A DNA stretch of 64,000 bases. It comes from Microbacterium sp. T2.11-28. GTDB taxonomy: Bacteria; Actinomycetota; Actinomycetes; Actinomycetales; Microbacteriaceae. A program made the position numbers and the translations under genes. Every line of letters begins with the position of its first letter. The stretch's first letter is position 1. Below are positions 46,808 through 55,746 of the stretch, piece after piece. Location of the stretch: assembly GCF_950097975.1 (NCBI RefSeq), contig NZ_CATNHF010000028.1, positions 186,001-250,000 of the forward strand. The letters run 5' to 3'. The notes below the pieces were generated by a model that worked only from the letters and a program-made list of their open reading frames with translations, was not told the origin of the DNA and searched no databases.

Positions 46808-47110
46808 GTGGAGGTCGTCCGACTTCTCGCCGGCATCGTCAACACGGTGCTGGTGCTCTACATCCTCGTGCTGCTCGCGCGCGTCATCCTCGAGTACATC
46901 CCGCTGTTCAACCGTGAGTGGCGACCGCGTGGGGCGATGCTGATCGTGGCCGAAGTGGTCTTCACCCTGACCGATCCTCCGCTGAAGTTCTTCCGCAGAT
47001 TCATTCCTCCGCTGCGGCTGGGACCGGTCGCGATCGACCTCGCGTTCCCGCTCACCATGCTCTGCTGCTTCGTGCTCCTGTCGATCACCGGCGTCATCCT
47101 GCGCTCCTGA
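46808..47110 (+). CDS. YggT family membrane protein
   Basis: A 100-residue protein with two membrane helices (about 7-27 and 77-97) and the conserved DPPLKFFRRFIPPLRLGPVAID segment between them, typical of the YggT family found next to sepF. The role is uncertain; in various bacteria the family is linked to envelope or nucleoid organisation. It starts 2 bp after sepF and ends the transcript before an inverted repeat. Confidence 0.9.
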   Translation: MEVVRLLAGIVNTVLVLYILVLLARVILEYIPLFNREWRPRGAMLIVAEVVFTLTDPPLKFFRRFIPPLRLGPVAIDLAFPLTMLCCFVLLSITGVILRS

Positions 47111-47145
47111 CCCCCGGCCGCCCCGCGCGGGCGGCACCGTTTCTC

Positions 47146-47164
47146 GCGCCCTCGTGGAGGGCGC
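47146..47164. promoter_or_regulatory. Inverted repeat at the divIVA promoter
   Basis: GCGCCCTC-GTG-GAGGGCGC has 8-bp perfect arms and ends two bases before the TATGCT -10 element at 47167-47172, covering the spacer and -35 region. It may be an operator of divIVA, or a terminator of the sepF-yggT transcript without T-tract. Confidence 0.5.
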
Positions 47165-47246
47165 ACTATGCTGTTCGGATACGGCTCGCCGACCGCGGGT
47201 CACCCCGTAACGGTCCCGTCGTGAAGCTCTGAAAGAGGACAACACC

Positions 47247-47858
47247 ATGGCTCTCACTCCCGAAGACGTCGTCACCAAGCAGTTCCAGCACGTCCGGTTC
47301 AAGGAGGGTTTCGACCCGGATGAGGTCGATGACTTCCTCGACGAGATCGTCGTCGAGTGGCGCAAGACGATCGCCGAGAACGAAGAGCTCAAGGCCAAGC
47401 TGGCCGCCTACGAGTCCGGCTCCGCACCGGTGGAGAGCGCGCCGGCTCCGGCCGCCGAGGAGCCCGTCGTCGAGGCGGCTCCTGCCCCCGAGCCGGCCGC
47501 CGAGGCCGCTCCCGCCGCCGACGCCGCTCCTGCCGCCGCATCGGCCGGGATCATCGAGCTCGCGCAGCGACTGCACGACGAGCACGTCGCCGAGGGTCAG
47601 GCTCAGAAGGACAAGCTCATCTCCGAGGCTCAGGCGCAGGCCGCGTCGATCCTCGCCGAGGCCGAGGCGAAGGGCCGCGACGAGCTCGCCCGGCTCGAGA
47701 GCGAGCGCGCCATCCTCGAGACGCGCATCAGCGAGCTGCGCACGTTCGAGCGCGACTACCGCTCGCAGCTGCGCGGCTTCATCGAGGAGAAGCTCCGCGA
47801 CCTCGACGTCACGGGCACCTCGTCCGGCGCGTCGTCGGTCTCGTCGGCCGGACACTAG
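47247..47858 (+). CDS. divIVA: Polar growth protein DivIVA (Wag31)
   Basis: Coiled-coil scaffold that marks poles and septa by sensing membrane curvature and directs wall synthesis. The 203 residues open with the membrane-binding domain (ALTPEDVVTKQFQHVRFKEG, FDPDEVDDFLDEIV), then an Ala/Pro/Glu-rich linker (about 55-97), a long coiled coil (97-185) and a Ser-rich tail. The linker is longer and more repetitive than the lipid-binding core requires. Ribosome binding site AAAGAGGA. lspA follows after 9 bp. Confidence 0.95.
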   Translation: MALTPEDVVTKQFQHVRFKEGFDPDEVDDFLDEIVVEWRKTIAENEELKAKLAAYESGSAPVESAPAPAAEEPVVEAAPAPEPAAEAAPAADAAPAAASAGIIELAQRLHDEHVAEGQAQKDKLISEAQAQAASILAEAEAKGRDELARLESERAILETRISELRTFERDYRSQLRGFIEEKLRDLDVTGTSSGASSVSSAGH

Positions 47859-47867
47859 GCCGCGCCT

Positions 47868-48473
47868 TTGACCGATCTGCATTTGCGACCCGTCGTGGCT
47901 CGTTCCGCGGCGGGTCGCGCTGTGGCGGCCGGTGCCCTCATCGCGATCCTCGCGAGTGTGGTGCTGGCCGCCGATCAGTTCACCAAGAACCTCGCGCTGG
48001 CAGAGCTGCCGGAGCGGACGCCGGTGCGCGTCTGGGGCGATTTCCTGCAGTTCTATCTGACCTTCAATCCGGGTGCGGCCTTCTCGCTCGGCGAGGAGGT
48101 CACGTGGATCTTCACCATCGTGCTCGCGGGTGCGGCGGTGGCGGTGGTCGTCCTGGGCGTCACCCGCGTCCGATCCCTGCGCTGGGCCGCGGTGCTCGGG
48201 CTGCTGCTCGGCGGGGTGCTCGGCAACCTGACCGACCGGCTCACCCGTGATCCCGGCTTCCCGGTGGGGCACGTGGTCGACTTCATCCACACACCGTGGA
48301 TGATGCCCGCCATCTACAACGTGGCCGACATCTTCATCGTCACGATGATGATCGCGGTCGCCCTGCTGGTCCTGTTCGGCCTGCGCCTGGACGGCACCCG
48401 CGAGTCGCGCAGGGGCGACCGCCCGGCCGAGTCGACCGCGGACGGCGGTCCCGACGGCCGCTCCGAGGCCTGA
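47868..48473 (+). CDS. lspA: Lipoprotein signal peptidase
   Basis: Cleaves signal peptides of prolipoproteins after lipidation, an aspartyl protease of four membrane helices. The 201 residues have [22 protein letters not shown], the catalytic GNLTDRL and NVADIFI motifs, and a charged C-terminal tail. The TTG start at 47868 has no clear ribosome binding site; a GTG at 47895 is the alternative and would leave the first helix intact. The CtaC lipoprotein in this window is a likely substrate. Confidence 0.92.
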   Translation: MTDLHLRPVVARSAAGRAVAAGALIAILASVVLAADQFTKNLALAELPERTPVRVWGDFLQFYLTFNPGAAFSLGEEVTWIFTIVLAGAAVAVVVLGVTRVRSLRWAAVLGLLLGGVLGNLTDRLTRDPGFPVGHVVDFIHTPWMMPAIYNVADIFIVTMMIAVALLVLFGLRLDGTRESRRGDRPAESTADGGPDGRSEA

Positions 48474-48474
48474 C

Positions 48475-49395
48475 GTGGACTCGCGCACGCTGCCCGTTCC
48501 GGACGGGCTCGACGGCGTCCGGGTCGACGCGGCGCTGGCGAAGATGCTGGGCTTCTCCCGCACCTTCGCGGCGGAGGTCGCCGACGCCGGTGGTGTCCGC
48601 ATGGACGGGCGTGCGCTCGGCAAGTCCGACAGGCTGCGCGCCGGCGGCTGGCTCGACGTCGAGTGGCAGGAGCGCCGCGAGGCCGAGATCGTGCCGATCG
48701 CCGTGCCCGACCTCGGCATCGTCTACGACGACGACGATCTGGTCGTCGTCGACAAGCCGTTCGGGGTGGCCGCGCATCCCTCCGTCGGCTGGGAGGGCCC
48801 GACCGTGCTCGGCGCCCTCGTCGCGGCGGGGTTCCGCGTGGCCACGTCCGGTGCCGCCGAGCGGCAGGGCATCGTCCACCGCCTCGACGTCGGCACGAGC
48901 GGGCTCATGGTGGTCGCCAAGAGCGAGCGCGCGTATACGGCGCTCAAGCGGGCCTTCAAGGAGCGCGAGGTCGACAAGGTCTACCACGCCGTCGTCCAGG
49001 GTCACCCCGACCCGCTGGCCGGCACGATCGACGCGCCTATCGGGCGCCACCCGTCCCATTCGTGGAAGTTCGCGGTCACGCCCGACGGCAAGAACTCGGT
49101 CACCCACTACGAGACGCTGGAGGCGTTCCGCGGGGCCTCGCTCCTGGAGATCCACCTCGAGACGGGGCGCACTCATCAGATCCGCGTCCACATGGCCGCC
49201 CACCGCCACCCCTGCGTCGGCGATCCGCTGTACGGCGGCGACCCCACCGTCGCCGCTCGGCTCGGGCTCTCGCGGCAGTGGCTGCATGCCCATCGGCTCT
49301 CGTTCGACCATCCGGTGACCGGCGAGCGCCTCACGACCACCTCGCCGTATCCCGCCGACCTCGCCCATGCCCTGGACGTGCTCCGAGGCGACTGA
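48475..49395 (+). CDS. RluA/RluD family pseudouridine synthase
   Basis: Isomerises specific uridines of rRNA to pseudouridine. The 306 residues contain an N-terminal S4-like RNA-binding domain (about 12-75, [17 protein letters not shown]) and the catalytic domain with D138 in [29 protein letters not shown] and the C-terminal [14 protein letters not shown] start one base after the lspA stop, an lspA-rluD order common in bacteria; the target positions are not certain, so no symbol is given. Confidence 0.93.
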   Translation: MDSRTLPVPDGLDGVRVDAALAKMLGFSRTFAAEVADAGGVRMDGRALGKSDRLRAGGWLDVEWQERREAEIVPIAVPDLGIVYDDDDLVVVDKPFGVAAHPSVGWEGPTVLGALVAAGFRVATSGAAERQGIVHRLDVGTSGLMVVAKSERAYTALKRAFKEREVDKVYHAVVQGHPDPLAGTIDAPIGRHPSHSWKFAVTPDGKNSVTHYETLEAFRGASLLEIHLETGRTHQIRVHMAAHRHPCVGDPLYGGDPTVAARLGLSRQWLHAHRLSFDHPVTGERLTTTSPYPADLAHALDVLRGD

Positions 49396-49413
49396 TCGAC
49401 TGCGCCGCCCGAA

Positions 49414-49435
49414 GATGTCGGTGCGATGTCGGTGC
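49414..49435 (+). repeat. Two 11-bp tandem units before the GNAT gene
   Basis: GATGTCGGTGC is repeated exactly twice with no gap, followed by a third, degenerate unit. GGTGC-GATGC-GCACC-like inverted symmetry overlaps the end. No clear promoter hexamer is seen, so it could be a regulatory site or neutral slippage. Confidence 0.5.
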
Positions 49436-49454
49436 GATGCGGCACCATGTCGGC

Positions 49455-50024
49455 ATGGGCATCGAGGTGCGACCGGCCGAACGGTACGACGACATCGCGA
49501 CGATGGTCGGGCCGAAGAACCCGACGTCGAACGTGTGCTGGTGTCTGAGCTACCGCATCCCCGGCGCGGAGAACAGATCTCTGGCGGGGCCCGCTCGCGG
49601 TGACCGCGTGCGTCGGCTGCTCGATGAGGGGCCTCCGGGCGTGCTCGCCTACGACGGCGACGAGGTGGTCGGCTGGGCGGCCGTGCACCGCAGAGCCGAC
49701 ACGACCTTCGCGACCAACCGCAGGATCCCGCACCTCGACGATCTCGACGTGTGGAGCGTCTGGTGCATCCGCGTCCGCCCGGGCCACCGCGGCCGGGGCA
49801 TCTCGCATGCTCTGCTGCAGGGAGCGGTGGCGTTCGCCGCGAGCGAGGGAGCGCCCGCCGTCGAGGGCTACCCGGTGGACAACGAGGGGCGCAAGGTGGA
49901 TCTCACGATGGCCTACGTGGGCACCCGTCGCCTGTTCGAGCGCGCCGGCTTCGTGCTGGCGGGCCGCACCGATTCGGTGCTCAACGGGTTCCCCCGCGTC
50001 ATCATGCGGAAGGAGCTGACGTGA
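49455..50024 (+). CDS. GNAT family N-acetyltransferase
   Basis: A 189-residue GNAT-fold acyltransferase. The acetyl-CoA-binding signature is IRVRPGHRGRGISHALL, with preceding strands VLAYDGDEVVGWAAV and a C-terminal MAYVGTRRLFERAGF. The N-terminal stretch NVCWCLSYRIP fits the subgroup with a conserved CWCLxYR motif, whose substrate is unknown. ATG 49455 begins where the family begins, although no strong ribosome binding site is present. Overlaps the DinB gene by four bases. Confidence 0.87.
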   Translation: MGIEVRPAERYDDIATMVGPKNPTSNVCWCLSYRIPGAENRSLAGPARGDRVRRLLDEGPPGVLAYDGDEVVGWAAVHRRADTTFATNRRIPHLDDLDVWSVWCIRVRPGHRGRGISHALLQGAVAFAASEGAPAVEGYPVDNEGRKVDLTMAYVGTRRLFERAGFVLAGRTDSVLNGFPRVIMRKELT

Positions 50025-50470
50025 GCGTCCTGCCGGACCTGCTCCGACGCCGGCACGCGGCGGCCGACGGCCTGTACCGCGACCTCGTCGTGCTGCTCGA
50101 CGAGCAGCAGCTCAGCGCACGGCTGCCGGGCGTGCGATCCAGTCCTGTGCGCACGCACTTCTGGTGCGTCGTGGGCGCGAGAGAGAGCTACGTGCGCGCG
50201 GCCCGCGCGGGCGGCTGGCAGGGGTTCGCGAGCTCGCTCGCCGACGACCACGATCCCGCGGCGGTGCGCGCCGCGCTCGAGAGGACGGGGACCCTCGTCG
50301 CCGAGTGGCTCGGCGGGCTCGCGGACGACGACGAGTCCGGCATCGAGTGGGCGCTCCACCTGCTCGAGCACGAGGCGCAGCACCACGGTCAGCTCATCCG
50401 CTACCTCTACGGCGTCCCGCTTCCGATCCCGCGCTCCTGGGTCGAGCAGTACGCGCTCGACGAGGCCTGA
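50021..50470 (+). CDS. DinB-like metal-binding protein
   Basis: A 149-residue four-helix protein of the DinB/YfiT-like superfamily. Candidate metal ligands are the histidine in RTHFWCVVGARE and the pair in LLEHEAQHHGQLIRYL, the typical HxxxH-like arrangement. Family members include bacillithiol or mycothiol-dependent transferases; substrate is not indicated. The GTG overlaps the GNAT stop (GTGA), so both form one operon. Confidence 0.8.
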   Translation: MSVLPDLLRRRHAAADGLYRDLVVLLDEQQLSARLPGVRSSPVRTHFWCVVGARESYVRAARAGGWQGFASSLADDHDPAAVRAALERTGTLVAEWLGGLADDDESGIEWALHLLEHEAQHHGQLIRYLYGVPLPIPRSWVEQYALDEA

Positions 50471-50472
50471 GG

Positions 50473-50946
50473 TCAGCGTCCGCCGGCGAAGACCGCCGGA
50501 TCGTCCTCAGCGAGCGCGAGGGCGATCTTGCGCACGTGGAACTGCTCGACATCGACCAGCTCGCCCAAGCCGTACCAGCCGACCTCGGTGAGCTCGCCGT
50601 CGGCGGGGTGCGGGTCGCCGGACACCCAGTCGCAGCGGAAGACCAGGTCGAGGTAGTCCACCTGATCGCCGTTCGCGTAGGTCGTTCGCGGCAGCTGCTG
50701 GACGAGGGCGAGCCGGGTCGCCCGCACCACGATGCCCGCCTCCTCCCGGACCTCGCGCACGGCGGCGTCGGCCGGCTCCTCGCCGGGGTCGACGATCCCC
50801 GACACGCACTGCCAGGCGCCGTTGTCGGCCCGCCTGCCGAGGAGCACCTTCTCGTCGCGGAAGACGACGGCCGTGACGCCGACGAGGGGGAGCGGCGCAT
50901 GCCCGATCCGCTCGCGGAGGGACAGGACGAATTCGGGAGTGCTCAT
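50473..50946 (-). CDS. Nudix hydrolase
   Basis: A 157-residue Nudix protein that hydrolyses a nucleoside diphosphate linked to another moiety. The Nudix box begins at GIVDPGEEPADAAVREV and ends REEAGI, matching GX5EX7REUXEEXGU in full. Preceding residues VLLGRRADNGAWQCVSG are typical. The ATG at 50946 is preferred over 50994 because the family begins near there. It is convergent with the DinB gene (2-bp gap). Confidence 0.92.
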   Translation of the reverse strand: MSTPEFVLSLRERIGHAPLPLVGVTAVVFRDEKVLLGRRADNGAWQCVSGIVDPGEEPADAAVREVREEAGIVVRATRLALVQQLPRTTYANGDQVDYLDLVFRCDWVSGDPHPADGELTEVGWYGLGELVDVEQFHVRKIALALAEDDPAVFAGGR

Positions 50947-51055
50947 GCCTCCAGGGTAGGCGGGCACCCGGTGCCGAACCTTCATCCTCGACATGAGGGT
51001 GAGGCGACCTCGCGCCGATGCCGCGGTCCGGCGCCGCCGATGTCGGCGGCCTTCG

Positions 51056-51061
51056 TAGACT
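51056..51061 (+). promoter_or_regulatory. -10 element, leaderless promoter of dnaE
   Basis: TAGACT, six bases, GTG. Confidence 0.6.
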
Positions 51062-51067
51062 CGATCC

Positions 51068-54000
51068 GTGGCATCCGACTCCTTCGTTCATCTGCACGTG
51101 CACAGCGAATACTCGATGCTCGACGGCGCCGCGCGGATCGGGCCGATGGTGCAGGAGGCGGTGCGTCTGGGCATGCCCGCCATCGCCGTCACCGACCACG
51201 GGAACACCTTCGCCGCGTTCGAGTTCTATCGCGCCGCGGAGGACGCCGGGATCAAGCCGATCATCGGCATCGAGGCCTATGTCACTCCCGGCACCCATCG
51301 CAGCGACAAGTCGCGGGTGCGCTGGGGGAGTCCCGACCAGAACGACGACGACGTGTCCGGTTCGGGCGCGTACACGCACATGACGCTGCTGTCCGAGACC
51401 ACCGAGGGCATGCACAACCTCTTCCGGCTGAGCTCGAAGGCGTCGATCGAGGGGTACTACTTCAAGCCGCGCATGGACCGCGAGCTTCTCCAGACCTACT
51501 CCAAGGGGCTGATCGCGACCACCGGATGCCCCTCCGGCGAGGTGCAGACGCGTCTGCGACTGGGGCAGTACGACGCCGCGCGGGCGGCCGCCGCGGAGTT
51601 CCAGGACATCTTCGGCAAGGACAACTACTTCGCCGAGATCATGGACCACGGGCTCTCCATCGAGCGCCGCGTGATGGGCGACCTGCTCAAGATCGCGAAG
51701 GACCTCTCGATCCCGCTGGTCGGCACCAACGACCTCCACTACACGCACCAGCACGACGCCACGAGTCATGCCGCCCTGCTGTGCGTGCAGTCGGGGTCGA
51801 CCCTCGACGACCCCAAGCGCTTCAAGTTCGACGGCGACGGCTACTACGTCAAGTCGCCCGCCGAGATGAGACAGGTCTTCCGCGACCACCCCGAGGCGTG
51901 CGACTCGACGCTGCTCATCGCCGAACGCTGCGAAGTGGAGTTCAACACGTCGGCGAACTACATGCCGCGCTACCCGGTGCCGGAGGGCGAGACCGAGGAG
52001 AGCTGGTTCGTCAAGGAGGTCGAGAAGGGTCTCGAGTACCGCTATCCGGGAGGGATCCCCGACGACGTCCGGCGGCAGGCCGAATACGAGACCGGCGTCA
52101 TCGTCCAGATGGGGTTCCCGGGCTACTTCCTCGTCGTCGCCGACTTCATCAACTGGGCCAAGGACCACGGCATCCGCGTGGGGCCGGGGCGCGGCTCCGG
52201 TGCCGGCTCGATGGCGGCGTACGCGATGCGCATCACCGACCTCGACCCGCTGCAGCACGGCCTGATCTTCGAGCGCTTCCTCAACCCCGACCGCGTCTCG
52301 ATGCCCGACTTCGACGTCGACTTCGACGACCGTCGCCGCGGCGAGGTCATCCAGTACGTGACGGAGAAGTACGGCGACGAGCGCGTGGCCCAGATCGTCA
52401 CGTACGGCACCATCAAGGCGAAGCAGGCGCTGAAGGACGCCGGCCGCGTGCTCGGCTTCCCGTTCAGCATGGGGGAGAAGCTCACCAAGGCGATGCCTCC
52501 CGCCGTGATGGGCAAGGACATGCCGCTCGGCGGCATGTTCGACGCGCAGCACCCCCGCTACAAGGAGGCCGGCGAGTTCCGCGCCGTCATCGAGACCGAC
52601 CCCGAGGCCAAGACGGTCTTCGACACGGCGGTCGGGCTCGAGAACCTCAAGCGCCAGTGGGGTGTCCACGCCGCGGGCGTGATCATGTCCAGCGAGCCGC
52701 TGATCGACATCATCCCGATCATGAAGCGCGAGCAGGACGGCCAGATCGTCACGCAGTTCGACTATCCGTCATGCGAGGCGCTCGGGCTCATCAAGATGGA
52801 CTTCCTGGGGCTTCGCAACCTGACGATCATCGACGACGCCCTCGACAACATCCGGGCGAACCGCGGCGAGGAGCTCGTGCTCGAGGACCTCACCCTCGAT
52901 GACAAGGCCTCGTACGAGCTGCTCTCACGCGGTGACACCCTCGGCGTCTTCCAGCTCGACGGCGGACCGATGCGTTCGCTGCTGCGCCTCATGAAGCCCG
53001 ACAACTTCGAGGACATCTCCGCGGTGATCGCGCTCTACCGCCCGGGCCCGATGGGCGCGAACTCGCACACCAACTACGCGCTGCGCAAGAACGGGCTGCA
53101 GGAGATCACACCGATCCACGCCGAGTTCGAGGAGTCCCTCGCCGACATCCTCGACACCAGCTACGGCCTGATCATCTACCAGGAGCAGGTGATGGCGATC
53201 GCCCAGCGCGTCGCCGGCTTCAGCCTCGGCCAGGCCGACATCCTGCGTCGTGCGATGGGCAAGAAGAAGAAGTCCGAGCTCGACAAGCAGTTCGAGGGCT
53301 TCCAGGCCGGCATGCACGCCAACGGATACTCCGATGGTGCGGTGCAGAAGCTGTGGGAGATCCTGCTGCCGTTCTCCGACTACGCCTTCAACAAAGCGCA
53401 CTCCGCCGCGTACGGACTCGTCTCGTACTGGACCGCCTACCTCAAGGCCCACTACCCGGCCGAGTACATGGCCGCGCTGCTCACCAGCGTCGGCGACTCG
53501 AAGGACAAGATGGCGGTGTATCTCAACGAGTGCCGCCGTATGGGCATCCGCGTGCTCCCACCCGACGTCGGCGAGTCGATCCGCTACTTCGCGGCCGTCG
53601 GCGAGGACATCCGCTTCGGACTCGGCGCGGTGCGCAACGTCGGCGCGAACGTGGTCGACGGCATCGTGGCAGCGCGCACCGAGCCGTACACGAGCTTCCA
53701 CGACTTCCTCGCCAAGGTGCCGGCCCACGTCGCGAACAAGCGCACGGTGGAGTCGCTCATCAAGGCGGGCGCCTTCGACTCGCTCGGCTCGACGCGGCGT
53801 GCGCTCATGGAGATCCACGAGGACGCGACCGAGCAGGCGGTCCTCGACAAGCGCCGCGAGGCCAACGGGGAGGTCGGGTTCGACTTCGACAGCCTCTGGG
53901 GCGACGACGAGCCCCAGCAGGTCCAGAAGGTGCCGGAGCGACCCGAGTGGACCAAGAAGGACAAGCTGGCCTTCGAGCGCGAGATGCTCGGGCTCTACGT

Positions 54001-54583
54001 CTCGGACCACCCGCTCGCGGGGCTCGAGATGCCGCTGGCGAAGCACGCCTCCACGTCGATCCACGATCTCCTCGCCTCAGAGGACGTGCAGGACGGCGAC
54101 CAGGTCACGGTGGCCGGCCTCGTCACGAGCGTGCAGCACCGCGTCGCCAAGCAGAGTGGCAATCCCTACGGGATGATCACCGTCGAGGACTTCGACGGCG
54201 AGGTCACCGTCATGTTCATGGGGAAGACGTACACCGAGTTCCAGTCGATGCTCCAGCCCGACGCGATCCTCGTGGTGCGGGGTCGGGTCTCCCGCCGCGA
54301 CGACGGACTGAACCTGCACGGACAGTCCGCGTTCACCCCCGATCTCGGCGCGGTCGACGCGTCCGGACCGCTCGTGCTCGTGATGCCCGAGCATCGTGCG
54401 ACCGAGTCGACGGTCTCGCAGCTGGCAGAGGTGCTCGGGCGCCACCCCGGCGCGACCGAGGTGACCCTCAAGCTCCACAAGGGCGGCTCCGCCAAGGTCT
54501 TCGAGGTGCCGCACCCGGTGGCGATCACCGTCGACCTCTACGGCGAGCTGAAGGGGCTGCTCGGACCGCAGTGCCTCGGGTGA
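51068..54583 (+). CDS. dnaE: DNA polymerase III subunit alpha
   Basis: Replicative polymerase of 1171 residues (DnaE1 type). In order: PHP domain (HLHVHSEYSMLDG from residue 6), palm with catalytic aspartates in PDFDVDFDD (D416 and D418, from P413), fingers, beta-clamp-binding region, the helix-hairpin-helix part and a C-terminal OB fold (DQVTVAGLVTSVQ). All PHP metal residues seen near the N-terminus are kept, so proofreading by the PHP domain is possible. GTG start, apparently leaderless. Confidence 0.97.
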   Translation: MASDSFVHLHVHSEYSMLDGAARIGPMVQEAVRLGMPAIAVTDHGNTFAAFEFYRAAEDAGIKPIIGIEAYVTPGTHRSDKSRVRWGSPDQNDDDVSGSGAYTHMTLLSETTEGMHNLFRLSSKASIEGYYFKPRMDRELLQTYSKGLIATTGCPSGEVQTRLRLGQYDAARAAAAEFQDIFGKDNYFAEIMDHGLSIERRVMGDLLKIAKDLSIPLVGTNDLHYTHQHDATSHAALLCVQSGSTLDDPKRFKFDGDGYYVKSPAEMRQVFRDHPEACDSTLLIAERCEVEFNTSANYMPRYPVPEGETEESWFVKEVEKGLEYRYPGGIPDDVRRQAEYETGVIVQMGFPGYFLVVADFINWAKDHGIRVGPGRGSGAGSMAAYAMRITDLDPLQHGLIFERFLNPDRVSMPDFDVDFDDRRRGEVIQYVTEKYGDERVAQIVTYGTIKAKQALKDAGRVLGFPFSMGEKLTKAMPPAVMGKDMPLGGMFDAQHPRYKEAGEFRAVIETDPEAKTVFDTAVGLENLKRQWGVHAAGVIMSSEPLIDIIPIMKREQDGQIVTQFDYPSCEALGLIKMDFLGLRNLTIIDDALDNIRANRGEELVLEDLTLDDKASYELLSRGDTLGVFQLDGGPMRSLLRLMKPDNFEDISAVIALYRPGPMGANSHTNYALRKNGLQEITPIHAEFEESLADILDTSYGLIIYQEQVMAIAQRVAGFSLGQADILRRAMGKKKKSELDKQFEGFQAGMHANGYSDGAVQKLWEILLPFSDYAFNKAHSAAYGLVSYWTAYLKAHYPAEYMAALLTSVGDSKDKMAVYLNECRRMGIRVLPPDVGESIRYFAAVGEDIRFGLGAVRNVGANVVDGIVAARTEPYTSFHDFLAKVPAHVANKRTVESLIKAGAFDSLGSTRRALMEIHEDATEQAVLDKRREANGEVGFDFDSLWGDDEPQQVQKVPERPEWTKKDKLAFEREMLGLYVSDHPLAGLEMPLAKHASTSIHDLLASEDVQDGDQVTVAGLVTSVQHRVAKQSGNPYGMITVEDFDGEVTVMFMGKTYTEFQSMLQPDAILVVRGRVSRRDDGLNLHGQSAFTPDLGAVDASGPLVLVMPEHRATESTVSQLAEVLGRHPGATEVTLKLHKGGSAKVFEVPHPVAITVDLYGELKGLLGPQCLG

Positions 54584-54606
54584 CCCCGGTGCGGGGTGGG
54601 TAGGAT
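54583..54606 (+). promoter_or_regulatory. Short hairpin and -10 element between dnaE and the next gene
   Basis: ACCCCG-GTG-CGGGGT at 54583-54597 overlaps the last base of the dnaE stop, and TAGGAT at 54601-54606 follows, 36 bases before the next start. The hairpin could weakly end dnaE mRNA. Confidence 0.4.
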
Positions 54607-54642
54607 CGGAGGATCGATCTGCGAAGCCGAAAGGACCATGTC

Positions 54643-55659
54643 GTGAGCGACGAGAACTTCCCCCCTGCGTCAGCACGTTCAGCAGGCTCAGCAACCGACC
54701 CCGCGGCCGCCGACGTCGACGCTCCCGCCTCCGAGGTCTCCGGCGAGGAATCGCCGACCGGTGAGGAGCGCGCCGCGCAGTACGGAGTCGGGCCCTTCAC
54801 GATCCGCGAGGTGTCCCTTCTCGGGGTGTGGCTGATCGCCTTCCTGGTGTCGTTCTTCTCCGTCTGGGTGGAGGCGCCGGTGTCGTCCGTCCTGCTGCCC
54901 TCGGGGTCGGTCTGGAGCACGGGCATCGACTGGGTCCTGACGATCGGAGTCCCGACCGTCGCCGTCTTCCTGGTCGTCCTGCGCCGGTTCTCGCCCGACG
55001 GCATCCGCCGTGTCGGCTCGCTGGCCGTCGATCAGTTCGCCTCGGTGGCCTTCTCCGTGTCGGCTGTCGTGTGGCTGGGCGTGCTGTGGACCAACATCTC
55101 CCGAGGCATCCAGACGGGCCTGTGGCTGAACAGCTGGGTCGTCTGGGTCGAGTTCTTCCTGATGGTCGCGGGTGTGTTCCTCACCGTGCTGGCGCCGTTC
55201 ATCCAGCCGTTCGACGAGGACTTCGCCGGCCGTCCGCAGACCGCCGCGCACCGCAACGCGCGTCCGGTGCGCCCGGTCGTGGCCCGTCCCGCCGCGCCCC
55301 GCGCGGCTGCCGACCGCTCCGCCGAGACGTTCGCCCCGGTGCCCGCCGCCGAGGCCGCACCCGTGGCAGCGGACTCGGAGCCCGCCCGCGACGAGCCCGG
55401 ACTGGACGAGACCGCCGCGTTCCCCTTCGCCGCCGAGGAGGACCCCACCGAGCAGGCGCCGGTGACGGCCACCCAGGCGTTCTGGGCCCTGTCGCCGGTG
55501 GAGCGCGACGTCGTCGATGAGAACGGTCTGCCGCTGTTCACCGTCGGGCCGACGGCCTGGGCGCTCGTGATCGAGGACCGAGGCGACCGCTTCGTGGTGC
55601 GCCACGAGGACGGACGGGTCGGGTACCTCACCGACATCTCGGGAGTCACGCGCGGCTGA
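54643..55659 (+). CDS. Four-helix membrane protein of unknown function
   Basis: A 338-residue protein I cannot assign to a known function. An acidic, disordered N-terminus (1-50) is followed by four membrane helices (about 57-77, 96-114, 133-151, 165-187), an Ala/Pro-rich linker and a small C-terminal domain (about 275-338) ending WALVIEDRGDRFVVRHEDGRVG. The start is GTG with AAAGGA upstream. Residues 9-19 are encoded by what looks like a fragment of a dispersed repeat. It stands alone between dnaE and hisD. Confidence 0.78.
   Translation: MSDENFPPASARSAGSATDPAAADVDAPASEVSGEESPTGEERAAQYGVGPFTIREVSLLGVWLIAFLVSFFSVWVEAPVSSVLLPSGSVWSTGIDWVLTIGVPTVAVFLVVLRRFSPDGIRRVGSLAVDQFASVAFSVSAVVWLGVLWTNISRGIQTGLWLNSWVVWVEFFLMVAGVFLTVLAPFIQPFDEDFAGRPQTAAHRNARPVRPVVARPAAPRAAADRSAETFAPVPAAEAAPVAADSEPARDEPGLDETAAFPFAAEEDPTEQAPVTATQAFWALSPVERDVVDENGLPLFTVGPTAWALVIEDRGDRFVVRHEDGRVGYLTDISGVTRG
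54667..54700 (+). repeat. REP-like dispersed repeat fragment inside a coding region
   Basis: The segment with TTCAGCAGGCTCAGCAACCG resembles the TTCGACAGGCTCAGCAACCG dispersed repeat that I know from many Microbacteriaceae genomes. It is a single incomplete copy without its partner arm. Confidence 0.45.
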
Positions 55660-55734
55660 GCGGACCGGCGTGAAGCCGGTGCCGGCGGCGAGGCTGCCGG
55701 GGACCGGCGGCTCCGGGCGGCGCCCACGCGCCGG

Positions 55735-55740
55735 TACGCT
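55735..55740 (+). promoter_or_regulatory. -10 element, leaderless promoter of hisD
   Basis: TACGCT, six bases (GGAGGC), ATG. The GGAGG touches the start codon too closely to act as a normal ribosome binding site. Confidence 0.5.
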
Positions 55741-55746
55741 GGAGGC

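Noticed and set aside
47400..47545. Ala/Pro/Glu repeats in divIVA as a possible frameshift or foreign insert
   Set aside because: The frame stays open and joins the N-terminal domain to the coiled coil; such linkers are normal in actinobacterial DivIVA.
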